The notes under the pieces are model-generated. The model was not told where the DNA came from. It did no database searches and saw nothing but the letters and a program-made list of their open reading frames with translations. A DNA stretch of 12,202 nucleotides, from contig QMPB01000079.1 in the NCBI GenBank assembly GCA_003648395.1, forward strand, positions 1-12,202. Reading direction: 5' to 3'. Below are positions 1 to 7,290 of this stretch, piece by piece; positions within the stretch are counted from its first letter, which is position 1, and every line of letters starts with the position of its first letter. The translations under genes and the position numbers were made by a program. The stretch comes from Bacteroidota bacterium. GTDB lineage: Bacteria; Bacteroidota; Bacteroidia; Bacteroidales; UBA1556.

Positions 1-1326
1 ATGAATAACAACGAAAATCAACTTTCCTGTTAAAGACAATCTACGCAACAAATCCATCACGTTTTCAGAGTCCAAAGAAGAAAGTCCACTTGTAGGCTCG
101 TCAACAAAAAGAATGGAAGGTTCACGTATAAGTTCTAAAGCAATGTTTAATCTTTTTCTTTGCCCTCCACTAATAAGCTTATTTAAAGAATTACCAACAG
201 CCAAATCTTTTATCTGATATAGATCTAAAGATTTTAGTGTTTCATTTACTAATTCGGTAATTTCTTCCTTGGACTTATTTTTAAAGCAAAACCTTGCGTT
301 AAAGAATAAATTTTCAAAGACACTTAAGTTTTCAATTAGTAAATCATCTTGTGGTATCAAACCAATAACTCCTTCAAGCTCATCAGGATTATCATACAAA
401 TCAATACCATTAATTCTTATAGAGCCCGAATGTGGTCTATAATTTCCAGCCATAATGTTTAGCAAGGTAGACTTACCAGAGCCCGAAGCCCCCATTATAG
501 CAATTAATGAATTCTGTTGTTCGTGTATACTTAAATTCTGTATTCCAAAATTTCCCTTATCAAATTTGTAACTAATTTTATCGGCAATAAAACTAATTGC
601 CATTTTATCAGCACCTTGACTAAAGTGTTCAAACACATCAGAAAAGTAAATTGGTTTACCAACTGGAGTTTTAATTGAACTTCCAGGGTTAAAAACAGCA
701 CAAGATCCAGTTTCAAACGGAAGTCCATTTAAAATTAAATCATGTGATCCAGTATACCTTACAATAAATAATTCTGAACTAATATTTCGAAGAATCACTA
801 TCCTTCCATTCAGCCCTTTTTGTCTAATATGATTAGGTCGTTCTGAATGCTTATCGTCAATTATTAAGAAATCAACATCTTCTTCAAATGTATCATCTTG
901 AGGAAAAATGAGTTGATTAAATTTATCAAACTCTTTAAGATCTATATTAAAAACATCTGCTACAGTTAGAATAATATCCATTCTCTGTTTCCCCATTTTT
1001 CTAAGGGAAACCATTTCTAATAACTGTATGGTACTAATTACTTTCTGTCTATGGTCAAGAGTTTTATTGATTCTCATACATATCTTCAGAACGCTTACTG
1101 AATCCGTAACAGAAGTAAGCTTTCTATTAGCTCTTCTGCTAGACTTCTTTCTTGCTTCCTGAATTTTCTCATCAAAGAGACTAATGTACAAATCAACATC
1201 CTTAGGCTGCACCTGTTTCTTGAGGAAATTTTCCACATACAAACGCTCTCCTTCAAATTCCTCACTATCTTGTTTTGCTATAATAGCAAACAATTGCATA
1301 AGGGCCTTAAGAATTTCCTCACTCAT
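1..1326 (-). CDS. ABC protein, TerB-like N-terminus plus ABCG-like ATPase domain (partial, C-terminus off the left edge)
   Basis: The frame is open from an ATG at 1326-1324 to base 1, giving 442 residues with no stop. Residues 1-130 are helical and resemble a TerB-like domain (start MSEEILKALMQLFAII, then acidic positions). About 140-240 is a beta-rich region that might be FHA-like (weak guess). The nucleotide-binding domain begins near 245. It has Walker A GASGSGKST at 279-287, a Q-loop Gln at 326 (IPQDD), signature ISGGQRKRLN at 385-394, Walker B ILFVDEP at 405-411 and the H-loop His at 442, the last visible codon. TSGLSSLDS after Walker B resembles ABCG/White-type half transporters, whose membrane domain follows the ATPase; that part would lie outside the window. 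Substrate cannot be told. It lies 97 bp downstream of the SiaC-like gene on the same strand, so co-transcription is possible. No convincing promoter was seen in that gap. Confidence 0.88.
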   Translation of the reverse strand, partial: MSEEILKALMQLFAIIAKQDSEEFEGERLYVENFLKKQVQPKDVDLYISLFDEKIQEARKKSSRRANRKLTSVTDSVSVLKICMRINKTLDHRQKVISTIQLLEMVSLRKMGKQRMDIILTVADVFNIDLKEFDKFNQLIFPQDDTFEEDVDFLIIDDKHSERPNHIRQKGLNGRIVILRNISSELFIVRYTGSHDLILNGLPFETGSCAVFNPGSSIKTPVGKPIYFSDVFEHFSQGADKMAISFIADKISYKFDKGNFGIQNLSIHEQQNSLIAIMGASGSGKSTLLNIMAGNYRPHSGSIRINGIDLYDNPDELEGVIGLIPQDDLLIENLSVFENLFFNARFCFKNKSKEEITELVNETLKSLDLYQIKDLAVGNSLNKLISGGQRKRLNIALELIREPSILFVDEPTSGLSSLDSENVMDLLRRLSLTGKLIFVVIH

Positions 1327-1423
1327 TATTTAAGATACTAGTTATTAAATATAAAATCTAATTGCAGCAATAATACTACTCATGCAAAACAAGCAATACT
1401 ATTTATAAAATACTTTATGCTAA

Positions 1424-1798
1424 TTAGTAAGTTAAAAGTTCAAAAGGAACTTCAATTAACTCAGAGTATTCCTCTCCTGCTTCTTCCATATCTTCATCAT
1501 CTTCATCATAAAACCATTTAATAATACAACTTTTACCATCTTCTACCATTTCTTCAAGAATCATTAAGATATCGAGTAATAATTTAGATGAAGCTGTATT
1601 GAAATAATTCAATTTAATATGCATTTCAGTATGATCATTAGGAGTTTGAGAATAGTTTTGCAACCATTCTATAATTGGCTCATAAAACATTGCAGCATCT
1701 TCTGGCAATGATCTACCAGATATTTCAAAAATATCATTTGATGGATCAAATACAATTTTTGGAGTATCTTCTTGACCTTCTATTTTTATAATATTCAT
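1424..1798 (-). CDS. SiaC-family regulatory phosphoprotein (DUF1987)
   Basis: This 124-residue protein has the normal family length. Its core is the motif NYFNTASSKLLLDIL (64-78), typical of SiaC/DUF1987 proteins. The Thr in it falls at residue 68, the same number as the phosphorylated Thr68 of Pseudomonas aeruginosa SiaC. The C-terminal third is very acidic (DEDDEDMEEAGEE). In the known system the SiaB kinase phosphorylates SiaC and the SiaA PP2C phosphatase removes the phosphate; unphosphorylated SiaC activates the diguanylate cyclase SiaD. Here the kinase-like gene ends 2 bp upstream and the phosphatase gene precedes that, so the substrate role is well supported by context. No diguanylate cyclase gene is visible, so the downstream partner is unknown. 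The protein is expected to be cytoplasmic. Confidence 0.88.
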   Translation of the reverse strand: MNIIKIEGQEDTPKIVFDPSNDIFEISGRSLPEDAAMFYEPIIEWLQNYSQTPNDHTEMHIKLNYFNTASSKLLLDILMILEEMVEDGKSCIIKWFYDEDDEDMEEAGEEYSELIEVPFELLTY

Positions 1799-1800
1799 GA

Positions 1801-2385
1801 TTACGAAATTTTTAAACGTGGAATTTGTGTTGTTAAAATAAAGAAACTTGTGTTTTCACCTATTGATTTAAAATCATAGCTAAGCTTCTGTCCCGATTTT
1901 CTTGCAATATCAATAAAACCAAGACCTGCTCCTCCTCTATCAGACAATTTACCCTCTTTCATTTGCTCTTTATGCAATAGCTTAAGTCCCTTTTTATCTA
2001 ATTTATTAATCTTTTCTAATAAATTAATCATAGACTCCATATCTTCATTATGTACAAGATTTCCTGCAATAATAAAGTAATCTGTTTTTGATTTCGCTAT
2101 TAGAAACGTTCCAATCCCTTTAAGGTCTGATTCTATACCTCTTAAGTTTTGAGCATGTTTGCTAATGTTTTGCAAACTTTCCACAATTATATGAAACACT
2201 TTCATCTGCAAACCATTTGGCTCTGCATCTTTAGCCATGTTTTCTTCAGTTAAAGCAGTAAATGCTTTTGTAATCTGATGTGTTACTTCTCCTTCATAAA
2301 TTAAGTTAATTTGATTAATTTTCATCTTGCGATAAAAGTCAAACACATAATCGTGAAAGATCTCATTCATGATTTTTTTCTCCAT
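1801..2385 (-). CDS. SiaB-family protein kinase (DUF6272, GHKL-like fold)
   Basis: The protein has 194 residues. It shows an N-box-like ExxxN (E69...N73 in VESLQNISKHAQ) and a glycine-rich loop DRGGAGLGFIDIARKSG (149-165), as in GHKL ATPases. It has no H-box or receiver domain, which fits SiaB kinases that phosphorylate SiaC on Thr/Ser. A second ATG at residue 6 (2370-2368) gives a possible shorter form starting MNEIFHDYVFDFYRKM; no ribosome binding site decides between them. It lies 28 bp after the phosphatase gene and 2 bp before the SiaC gene, the order expected for a phosphatase-kinase-substrate switch. An anti-sigma-factor kinase (RsbW-like) is the main alternative, but the neighbouring SiaC homologue favours SiaB. 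Confidence 0.85.
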   Translation of the reverse strand: MEKKIMNEIFHDYVFDFYRKMKINQINLIYEGEVTHQITKAFTALTEENMAKDAEPNGLQMKVFHIIVESLQNISKHAQNLRGIESDLKGIGTFLIAKSKTDYFIIAGNLVHNEDMESMINLLEKINKLDKKGLKLLHKEQMKEGKLSDRGGAGLGFIDIARKSGQKLSYDFKSIGENTSFFILTTQIPRLKIS

Positions 2386-2413
2386 GAGTATTAGTATTTG
2401 AATGTGTTGTTAT

Positions 2414-5026
2414 TTATATTTCTATTCCTATTAATATTATATCGTCTATTTGTCTGTAATCACCTTGCCATTCTGCTAAAGTTTTTTCAAAATCAGTATG
2501 AATTTCTTCCATTGTAGAGTGCATATTGCTTTTCAATAGTTCTCTTACGCGCTTTTCTTGAAACTTTTCATAAGTACCTGCTTTAAATTGATCGGGTAAA
2601 CCATCACTGAATATAAATATTCTATCTCCCTTTTGCAAATCAACATCATGTAAGGTAAACTCTTTTTTCTTTCTCTTTGGTGTTATTCCACCAATTGCAC
2701 GTCTATCTCCTTTAAAATATAATAATTCATCATTTCTCATTAGATATAATGGGCGATGTGCTCCTGAGAAATATAACTTCTTCATATCTGGAGTAAACTG
2801 ACAGAAGGCAATATCCATTCCATCACGAGTATTCTTTCCTCCCTGATCTTGTTTTAATGTAGACCGTACCTCGGCATCAAATATTTCTAATATCTCTTGA
2901 GACTTAGAATTTGGATGGGTATTGATAATATCGTTTAACAAGAAGTAACCAATAAAACTCAATAAAGCTCCAGGCACACCATGACCAGTACAATCTACTG
3001 CCGCTAAGTATACTCCATTTTCATTTTGTTTAAACCAAGGAAAGTCACCACTAACTACATCACGCGCTTTGTAAAACATGAATGAACTACTAAAATACTG
3101 ATCAAGAAGATCTACTCTAGGAAGAATAGCTGTCTGAATTCTTTGTGCATAATTAATACTTTCAGTAAGCTTTAAGTTTTTATCTGTAATTTCTCTTTCA
3201 ATAGCCTTTATCTCAGTAAGATCATGCGCTACTAATAAAATTGTTTCTAACTCTTTCTCTTCATTATATTCAGGAATGGTACTAACTTTAAGTATCATTT
3301 TCTCTCCTTCATATTCCATCTCAAACTCTATCTCTGCTTTCTTCAGATTTTTCTTTGTATATTCTATTCTTTCATTAAAGAATTCGACTAAATAACTAGG
3401 AAGTTTAACTTTATCAAGCGAAGTATCTGCTAAATCTTTTGCCTTTACCCCAAGTAACTCAATAGCTTTGGGATTATAATAATGAAATTTACCTGTTCTT
3501 CCAAAACGAATAATCATATCAGGACTATTCTCTGAAAGGGCCTGCATTCTTGATTTTAAACGCTTATCTTTTTCTGCGATTCTTTGAAGTGTAATATCTC
3601 TTGTATTGAATATAAGCCCTTCAATTGCAGGATTATCAAGCATATTACGTCCAGTTGTTTCTACCCAAACTTCGCTTCCATCAGCACATAAATGAATAAA
3701 TGAATAATTAACTGTTTTAAAAGGATTCTTATGTAAATCATCAATATTTTTCTTTGCTAATGGTATAAACTCCTTTGCAACTCTTTCTGTTGCAGACATT
3801 CCAATTATATCATCAGGATGATATCCTAGAATTTTCTCGGTAGAAGGGCTTTCATATTTAATCTTACCATTAACATCATAAATAGTAATTATTTCTGAAG
3901 CATTTTCAAGTAGTGAGTGTAGTCTTGTTTTTGAAGACTCAACCTCCTGCACTTGTCTTTCAAGCTCTTCATTACTCTTCTCTAGCTCTTCATGCGTCAT
4001 ACGCATTTCTTCAGCATTTTGGTGTAGCTCCTCTTCATTCTCCCTCAACTCCTCAGTCAGAATTCTAGACTCATCTAACAATCGCTTAGTTTTCAAATTT
4101 ACATTAACACTAAATAATACTTGGCCAATAATTGAACCCAATGCTTCTATTAAATCCCTTACTTCAGAAGGTATCTCATTCTCAATATTTGCTACTTCAA
4201 TTACACCTTGCACTTTATCTTCACTAATTAATGGCATAATAAACAAACTACCTGGTTTTTTATCTGCTAATATTCCCGAGGTAATAGTTACATAATCATC
4301 AGGAATATCATTTCTATAAATACTCTGTCTCTCATATGTAGCCTGACCTATTAATCCTTTTCCATCTGTAAATTCCTGCTGAATATATTTTATTCTATTA
4401 TAAGCATAAGCAGCTGTTAATTCATATTTTTTTTCTTCATCATTATAGATAAAAAATCTACCTTGATTTAAATTACAATAATCTAGTAAATGTTCTAATA
4501 CACCATACGCTAAATTTTTTAAATCAGTATCATTCCTTAGTTCTGTAGAAATAATCTCTTTACCTTGATTAATCCATATATTGCGTTGTTCAACCGTTTT
4601 ATTTTTAATAAGATTGTCACGCATTCTTAATAGGGAGCGTGTTAAAAGATCTTTTCGATCCAACTCACCTATATTGCTATTATCAAAATCTCCTTCACCT
4701 ATACTCTTAGCAAAAAGAGCATTGTTAGTAATTGTATTATTCTTTCTATCAATTATTTTATCATATTGTTTTTTCCGTTTTATAAAAACCATAGCAAAAT
4801 ATCTAGCTGTAACACCAAGCAAAAAGGGGAAAGCCCAAACAACAAATATGGCTGGATATTCTTGATGTATAAAAACGAACCTATTTACTCCTTCAGGAAT
4901 ATCAATATTCATTGAAAAGATTATATAACCAATATCAATGCTTAATAGTAGACCTACAACAAAACCGCCAATCATTAATTGACTTAATAGTATTTTTTCT
5001 TTTGGTGTATAATAATTATCATTCAT
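2414..5026 (-). CDS. Membrane GAF-PAS-PAS-PP2C (SpoIIE-type) Ser/Thr phosphatase, SiaA-like
   Basis: This 870-residue protein has two TM helices (about 14-38 and 57-81) with a short loop between. A HAMP-like linker follows, with IGEGDFD at 109-115 and MRD at 135-137, then a GAF domain (about 155-305, IPDDYV at 241-246). Next come a Glu-rich coiled coil (about 310-372), two PAS domains (about 372-485 and 495-610), a signalling helix ending in YAQRIQTAILP, and the PP2C domain (about 640-870). The metal-binding acidic residues of SpoIIE phosphatases are all present: D661 in SGDF, D678 in VDCTGHGVPG, D808 in FSDGLPDQF and D861/D862 in QIDDI, so it should be active. The residue after GDF is Pro663, where Tyr is usual. 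By position it should dephosphorylate the SiaC protein encoded two genes downstream. Unlike Pseudomonas SiaA, sensing here looks cytoplasmic (GAF/PAS) because almost no extracytoplasmic domain exists. It starts 11 bp after the GAF sensor gene. Confidence 0.9.
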   Translation of the reverse strand: MNDNYYTPKEKILLSQLMIGGFVVGLLLSIDIGYIIFSMNIDIPEGVNRFVFIHQEYPAIFVVWAFPFLLGVTARYFAMVFIKRKKQYDKIIDRKNNTITNNALFAKSIGEGDFDNSNIGELDRKDLLTRSLLRMRDNLIKNKTVEQRNIWINQGKEIISTELRNDTDLKNLAYGVLEHLLDYCNLNQGRFFIYNDEEKKYELTAAYAYNRIKYIQQEFTDGKGLIGQATYERQSIYRNDIPDDYVTITSGILADKKPGSLFIMPLISEDKVQGVIEVANIENEIPSEVRDLIEALGSIIGQVLFSVNVNLKTKRLLDESRILTEELRENEEELHQNAEEMRMTHEELEKSNEELERQVQEVESSKTRLHSLLENASEIITIYDVNGKIKYESPSTEKILGYHPDDIIGMSATERVAKEFIPLAKKNIDDLHKNPFKTVNYSFIHLCADGSEVWVETTGRNMLDNPAIEGLIFNTRDITLQRIAEKDKRLKSRMQALSENSPDMIIRFGRTGKFHYYNPKAIELLGVKAKDLADTSLDKVKLPSYLVEFFNERIEYTKKNLKKAEIEFEMEYEGEKMILKVSTIPEYNEEKELETILLVAHDLTEIKAIEREITDKNLKLTESINYAQRIQTAILPRVDLLDQYFSSSFMFYKARDVVSGDFPWFKQNENGVYLAAVDCTGHGVPGALLSFIGYFLLNDIINTHPNSKSQEILEIFDAEVRSTLKQDQGGKNTRDGMDIAFCQFTPDMKKLYFSGAHRPLYLMRNDELLYFKGDRRAIGGITPKRKKKEFTLHDVDLQKGDRIFIFSDGLPDQFKAGTYEKFQEKRVRELLKSNMHSTMEEIHTDFEKTLAEWQGDYRQIDDIILIGIEI

Positions 5027-5037
5027 AAGTCTATATC

Positions 5038-5787
5038 TTAAAAAATCTTATTAGTAATTTTTTCTACAAATTCGTTAAGCAGCTCAAAAGTATTCGATTT
5101 GAAGACTTTCATATCTGCAAATTCAAAATAAAGTACTGTTTTACCATCATTAACAATGGGAATCATATAAATATTTTTAGGAAGCACAAAACCACTTGCA
5201 GATGTTATTTTAACATAATTATCAGGGATTTCTATTAATTGCACAGCTTTCATATTCATAGCTACTTGCCCATGAAGCCCCTCGCCTAATTTAAAGTTCT
5301 GTGGTTTTTCGTCACTAAAGAAGGCATAGTTATATACATTCTCAAATTCATTATCAGTATTTAGCTTAAATACCATCCCCAAATCTAGTTTTAGATGTCT
5401 ACAAATTTGTTGTAATAATGGTTCAATATCAGTATCTGGATATTTTTCTATATTAGTATTATTACAAAGGCTATCCCAATCAATGGTATATTTTGTTATC
5501 TCCTCATCGTCCACTTCAATATCAATTGAAGACTCATCTATGTCTGCTTTCACATCTGCATTAACGGCGTCTGTAACAAGAATTAATCTCCAACTTATAA
5601 AAAAACTTGCTGATGCACTTGTAATAATTGATAAAACAAATAATTGAAATTCAACAGAGACGGCTTTTAATTCAACGGTAGTAAATAAAGCATCCATTTT
5701 GAAATATGCCCATATTGTTAATCCTATTGTCAATAACAATATCACTATTGATAATGTTTTAAATAGTTGTAGTGTTTTAAGCTTCAT
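5038..5787 (-). CDS. Small membrane-anchored GAF-domain sensor
   Basis: The protein has 249 residues. There are two TM helices (about 12-29 and 49-71) separated by about 20 residues, an acidic linker (about 73-98), and one GAF-like domain (about 112-249). The domain carries LGEGLHGQVA (167-176) and IPDNYVKITS (187-196), very like the GAF motifs of the phosphatase and of the Cache sensor in this window. No output domain follows: the protein ends with the last GAF helix. Its ATG lies inside the 3' end of the CheB-like gene (11 bp overlap), so the two are probably translationally coupled, and the phosphatase gene starts 11 bp downstream. A role as an accessory sensor or partner for the phosphatase is an inference from this placement and from the shared GAF type. 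Ligand unknown. Confidence 0.75.
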   Translation of the reverse strand: MKLKTLQLFKTLSIVILLLTIGLTIWAYFKMDALFTTVELKAVSVEFQLFVLSIITSASASFFISWRLILVTDAVNADVKADIDESSIDIEVDDEEITKYTIDWDSLCNNTNIEKYPDTDIEPLLQQICRHLKLDLGMVFKLNTDNEFENVYNYAFFSDEKPQNFKLGEGLHGQVAMNMKAVQLIEIPDNYVKITSASGFVLPKNIYMIPIVNDGKTVLYFEFADMKVFKSNTFELLNEFVEKITNKIF

Positions 5788-6358
5788 TATATGGTATTTT
5801 AAGAATATAGTTAATTATCTGGTCTACGGAATAGACATGATCTATTTTAGTAATTTTATTTGCGGCTTCAGGCATGGTACGAGCTTGACATTCTGAAGGA
5901 TTTTGAATAATTGTAATTCCTCCATTAATATGTACACTTCTCATTCCTTTTGCGCCATCTTTATTTGCTCCCGATAGCATAATACCCGCCATTTTATTAC
6001 GAAAAACTCTAGCTGAGGACTCAAAAGTCAAATCAATGGCTGGTCTAGAATGATTAACATTGTCAAATGTTGATAATGCGAAAGTATTTCCTAATTCTAC
6101 AATTAAATGATAATTTGCAGGAGCTAAGTATATTTTACCTTTCTGAATATTCATTTTATCACTTGGCTCAACAATTGGCAGATTACTTTTCAATTCAAGA
6201 GCTTCAACAAATCCACTACGCACATGCTTTAATCTATGCAAACATAGTATTACGGGCAAAGGATAGTCCTTTGGTATTTTAGATAGTATTTTAGTAACAC
6301 CTCTAAAGCTACCTGCCGATCCTCCAATTACAATATATTTTATTCTTTGTACTGCCAT
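5777..6358 (-). CDS. Stand-alone CheB-type protein-glutamate methylesterase domain
   Basis: The 193 residues cover only the CheB catalytic domain; the usual N-terminal receiver domain and linker are absent. The family's triad is visible: S14 in IGGSAGS, H41 in CLHRL and D134 in GANKDGAKG, matching Ser164, His190 and Asp286 of Salmonella CheB. Other family features are LAPANYHLIVE (78-88), SRPAIDLTFESSA (104-116) and the C-terminal QARTMPEAA. It should hydrolyse glutamate methyl esters, or deamidate Gln, on a receptor coiled coil. Without a receiver domain it cannot be switched on by CheA phosphorylation in the classical way. The ATG overlaps the stop of the CheR-like gene by one base (TAATG), and its own end overlaps the next gene by 11 bp. 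Its substrate is not known; no MCP is encoded here. Confidence 0.9.
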   Translation of the reverse strand: MAVQRIKYIVIGGSAGSFRGVTKILSKIPKDYPLPVILCLHRLKHVRSGFVEALELKSNLPIVEPSDKMNIQKGKIYLAPANYHLIVELGNTFALSTFDNVNHSRPAIDLTFESSARVFRNKMAGIMLSGANKDGAKGMRSVHINGGITIIQNPSECQARTMPEAANKITKIDHVYSVDQIINYILKIPYNEA

Positions 6359-7179
6359 TAATAACTTCGTTTATATATTTGCTCGTCCTTATTATGTATT
6401 TTAAACTTTCCCCTTATCTCAAATGTACTTATATCTTCCTTCACACCAGTAATTAAGATACCTCCACCTACAATTTCTTTATGTAATTTATTGATAACCT
6501 TCTGTTCTTTTACCGGATTAAAATAAATCATCTTATTTCTAAATAAAACTAAGTTTGGTTTAAACGGTAGATCTATATCTAAAACACCACCTTTGCTAAT
6601 AATTGTTGTTTTTAATAAGGATTTATCAATATAAAACTTTCTACCAGACTGACTTACATAATTATACAAATCATCACCAGCATCAAAACGTTTAATATTA
6701 GATTCTGAGGTATTAATAATATTAGAATCTATTTCTCCTTGTTTACATTTATCTAGGTTTATCCTACTTTCATCAGATATTACAATTTTTGACTTCGCAA
6801 GTAAACCAAGTTTCTTCAAAATAATTACCAAAGAATAATAATCACTAGCCTGACTTACTTCTGGAATCCAAATCTTCAACTGGACACTCTTTGGTAGCGT
6901 ATCAATAACTTGAGGCTTAAGAATACGCCACATTGCGGGGTCTCTAAATAAGCTAATATGCTCACAATATAAACATGAAATAATTTGTTCTAAAAACTGT
7001 TTGTCTTCCTTTATACCTTTGGCTACTAAAGTAGGATTAGAATATTTTGATTTCTCCATCACTATCAATAAATGTTGACGCAAGGACGACATAGCATGTT
7101 GCTTCAAATTTATTCCATACGTTACATTTATCGAGTCAATAATATCTCTATATTGCAGGATAGATAGCGTTGTTTTCAT
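6358..7179 (-). CDS. CheR-like protein with degenerate SAM-binding site (probable pseudo-methyltransferase)
   Basis: This 273-residue protein aligns along its length with the CheR encoded just upstream. Shared landmarks are LFRDPAMW (77-84) against LFRDVKIW, LKIWI (101-105) against INIWI, and RNKMIYFN against RNVLIYLN. The SAM-binding loop GCSTGQEAYS of the active paralogue is replaced by EVSQASDYYS (107-116), losing both glycines and the acidic-Ala pair. The TxxN/TTE-type residues before LFRD are also changed (CEHISLFRD). It therefore probably cannot bind SAM normally. The frame is intact and tightly coupled to CheB, so it is likely a maintained protein and not a decaying gene. It may act as a scaffold, a CheR regulator or a substrate-binding subunit (inference). 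The assignment to the CheR fold is confident; loss of activity is likely but not proven. Confidence 0.8.
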   Translation of the reverse strand: MKTTLSILQYRDIIDSINVTYGINLKQHAMSSLRQHLLIVMEKSKYSNPTLVAKGIKEDKQFLEQIISCLYCEHISLFRDPAMWRILKPQVIDTLPKSVQLKIWIPEVSQASDYYSLVIILKKLGLLAKSKIVISDESRINLDKCKQGEIDSNIINTSESNIKRFDAGDDLYNYVSQSGRKFYIDKSLLKTTIISKGGVLDIDLPFKPNLVLFRNKMIYFNPVKEQKVINKLHKEIVGGGILITGVKEDISTFEIRGKFKIHNKDEQIYKRSY

Positions 7180-7290
7180 ATATCAATATTTATCTATTTA
7201 TAATAGATAGTAAGCAAACTAAACCAAGATTATAGTTTCAACAAAACTTATACGTAGAATGCATACGTAAAGGTTTCATTTTCACTAATA
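7180..7290. promoter_or_regulatory. Intergenic region between CheR and pseudo-CheR with inverted repeats and a weak minus-strand promoter
   Basis: This 111 bp gap holds an 8 bp inverted repeat with a 3 bp spacer (TATCTATT 7191-7198, AATAGATA 7202-7209). It also holds two copies of the palindrome TACGTA (7251-7256 and 7264-7269) 7 bp apart. On the minus strand TTTG (7245-7242), a 19 bp spacer and TTAGTTTG (7222-7215, one mismatch to TAnnTTTG) could form a Bacteroidota promoter. That would start transcription near 7208, inside the first repeat, so the repeat could serve as an operator. This is suggestive only; the region is AT-rich and chance repeats are common. Confidence 0.3.

Noticed and set aside
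531..728. Minus-strand frame of 65 codons rich in Leu, Gln and Lys
   Set aside because: It lies in another frame of the same strand inside the ABC gene, which is clearly the real coding frame (Walker A, signature, Walker B).
1424..2385. Anti-sigma factor / antagonist pair (RsbW/RsbV-like) instead of SiaB/SiaC
   Set aside because: The small protein lacks the usual STAS layout and instead carries the DUF1987 motif FNTASSK with Thr68, and the kinase has the SiaB-type glycine loop; no sigma factor gene is nearby.
4581..4865. Plus-strand frame of 94 codons, Arg/Ser/Leu-rich
   Set aside because: It is antisense to the N-terminal part of the SpoIIE-type phosphatase, has no family resemblance and its composition is that of an antisense shadow.
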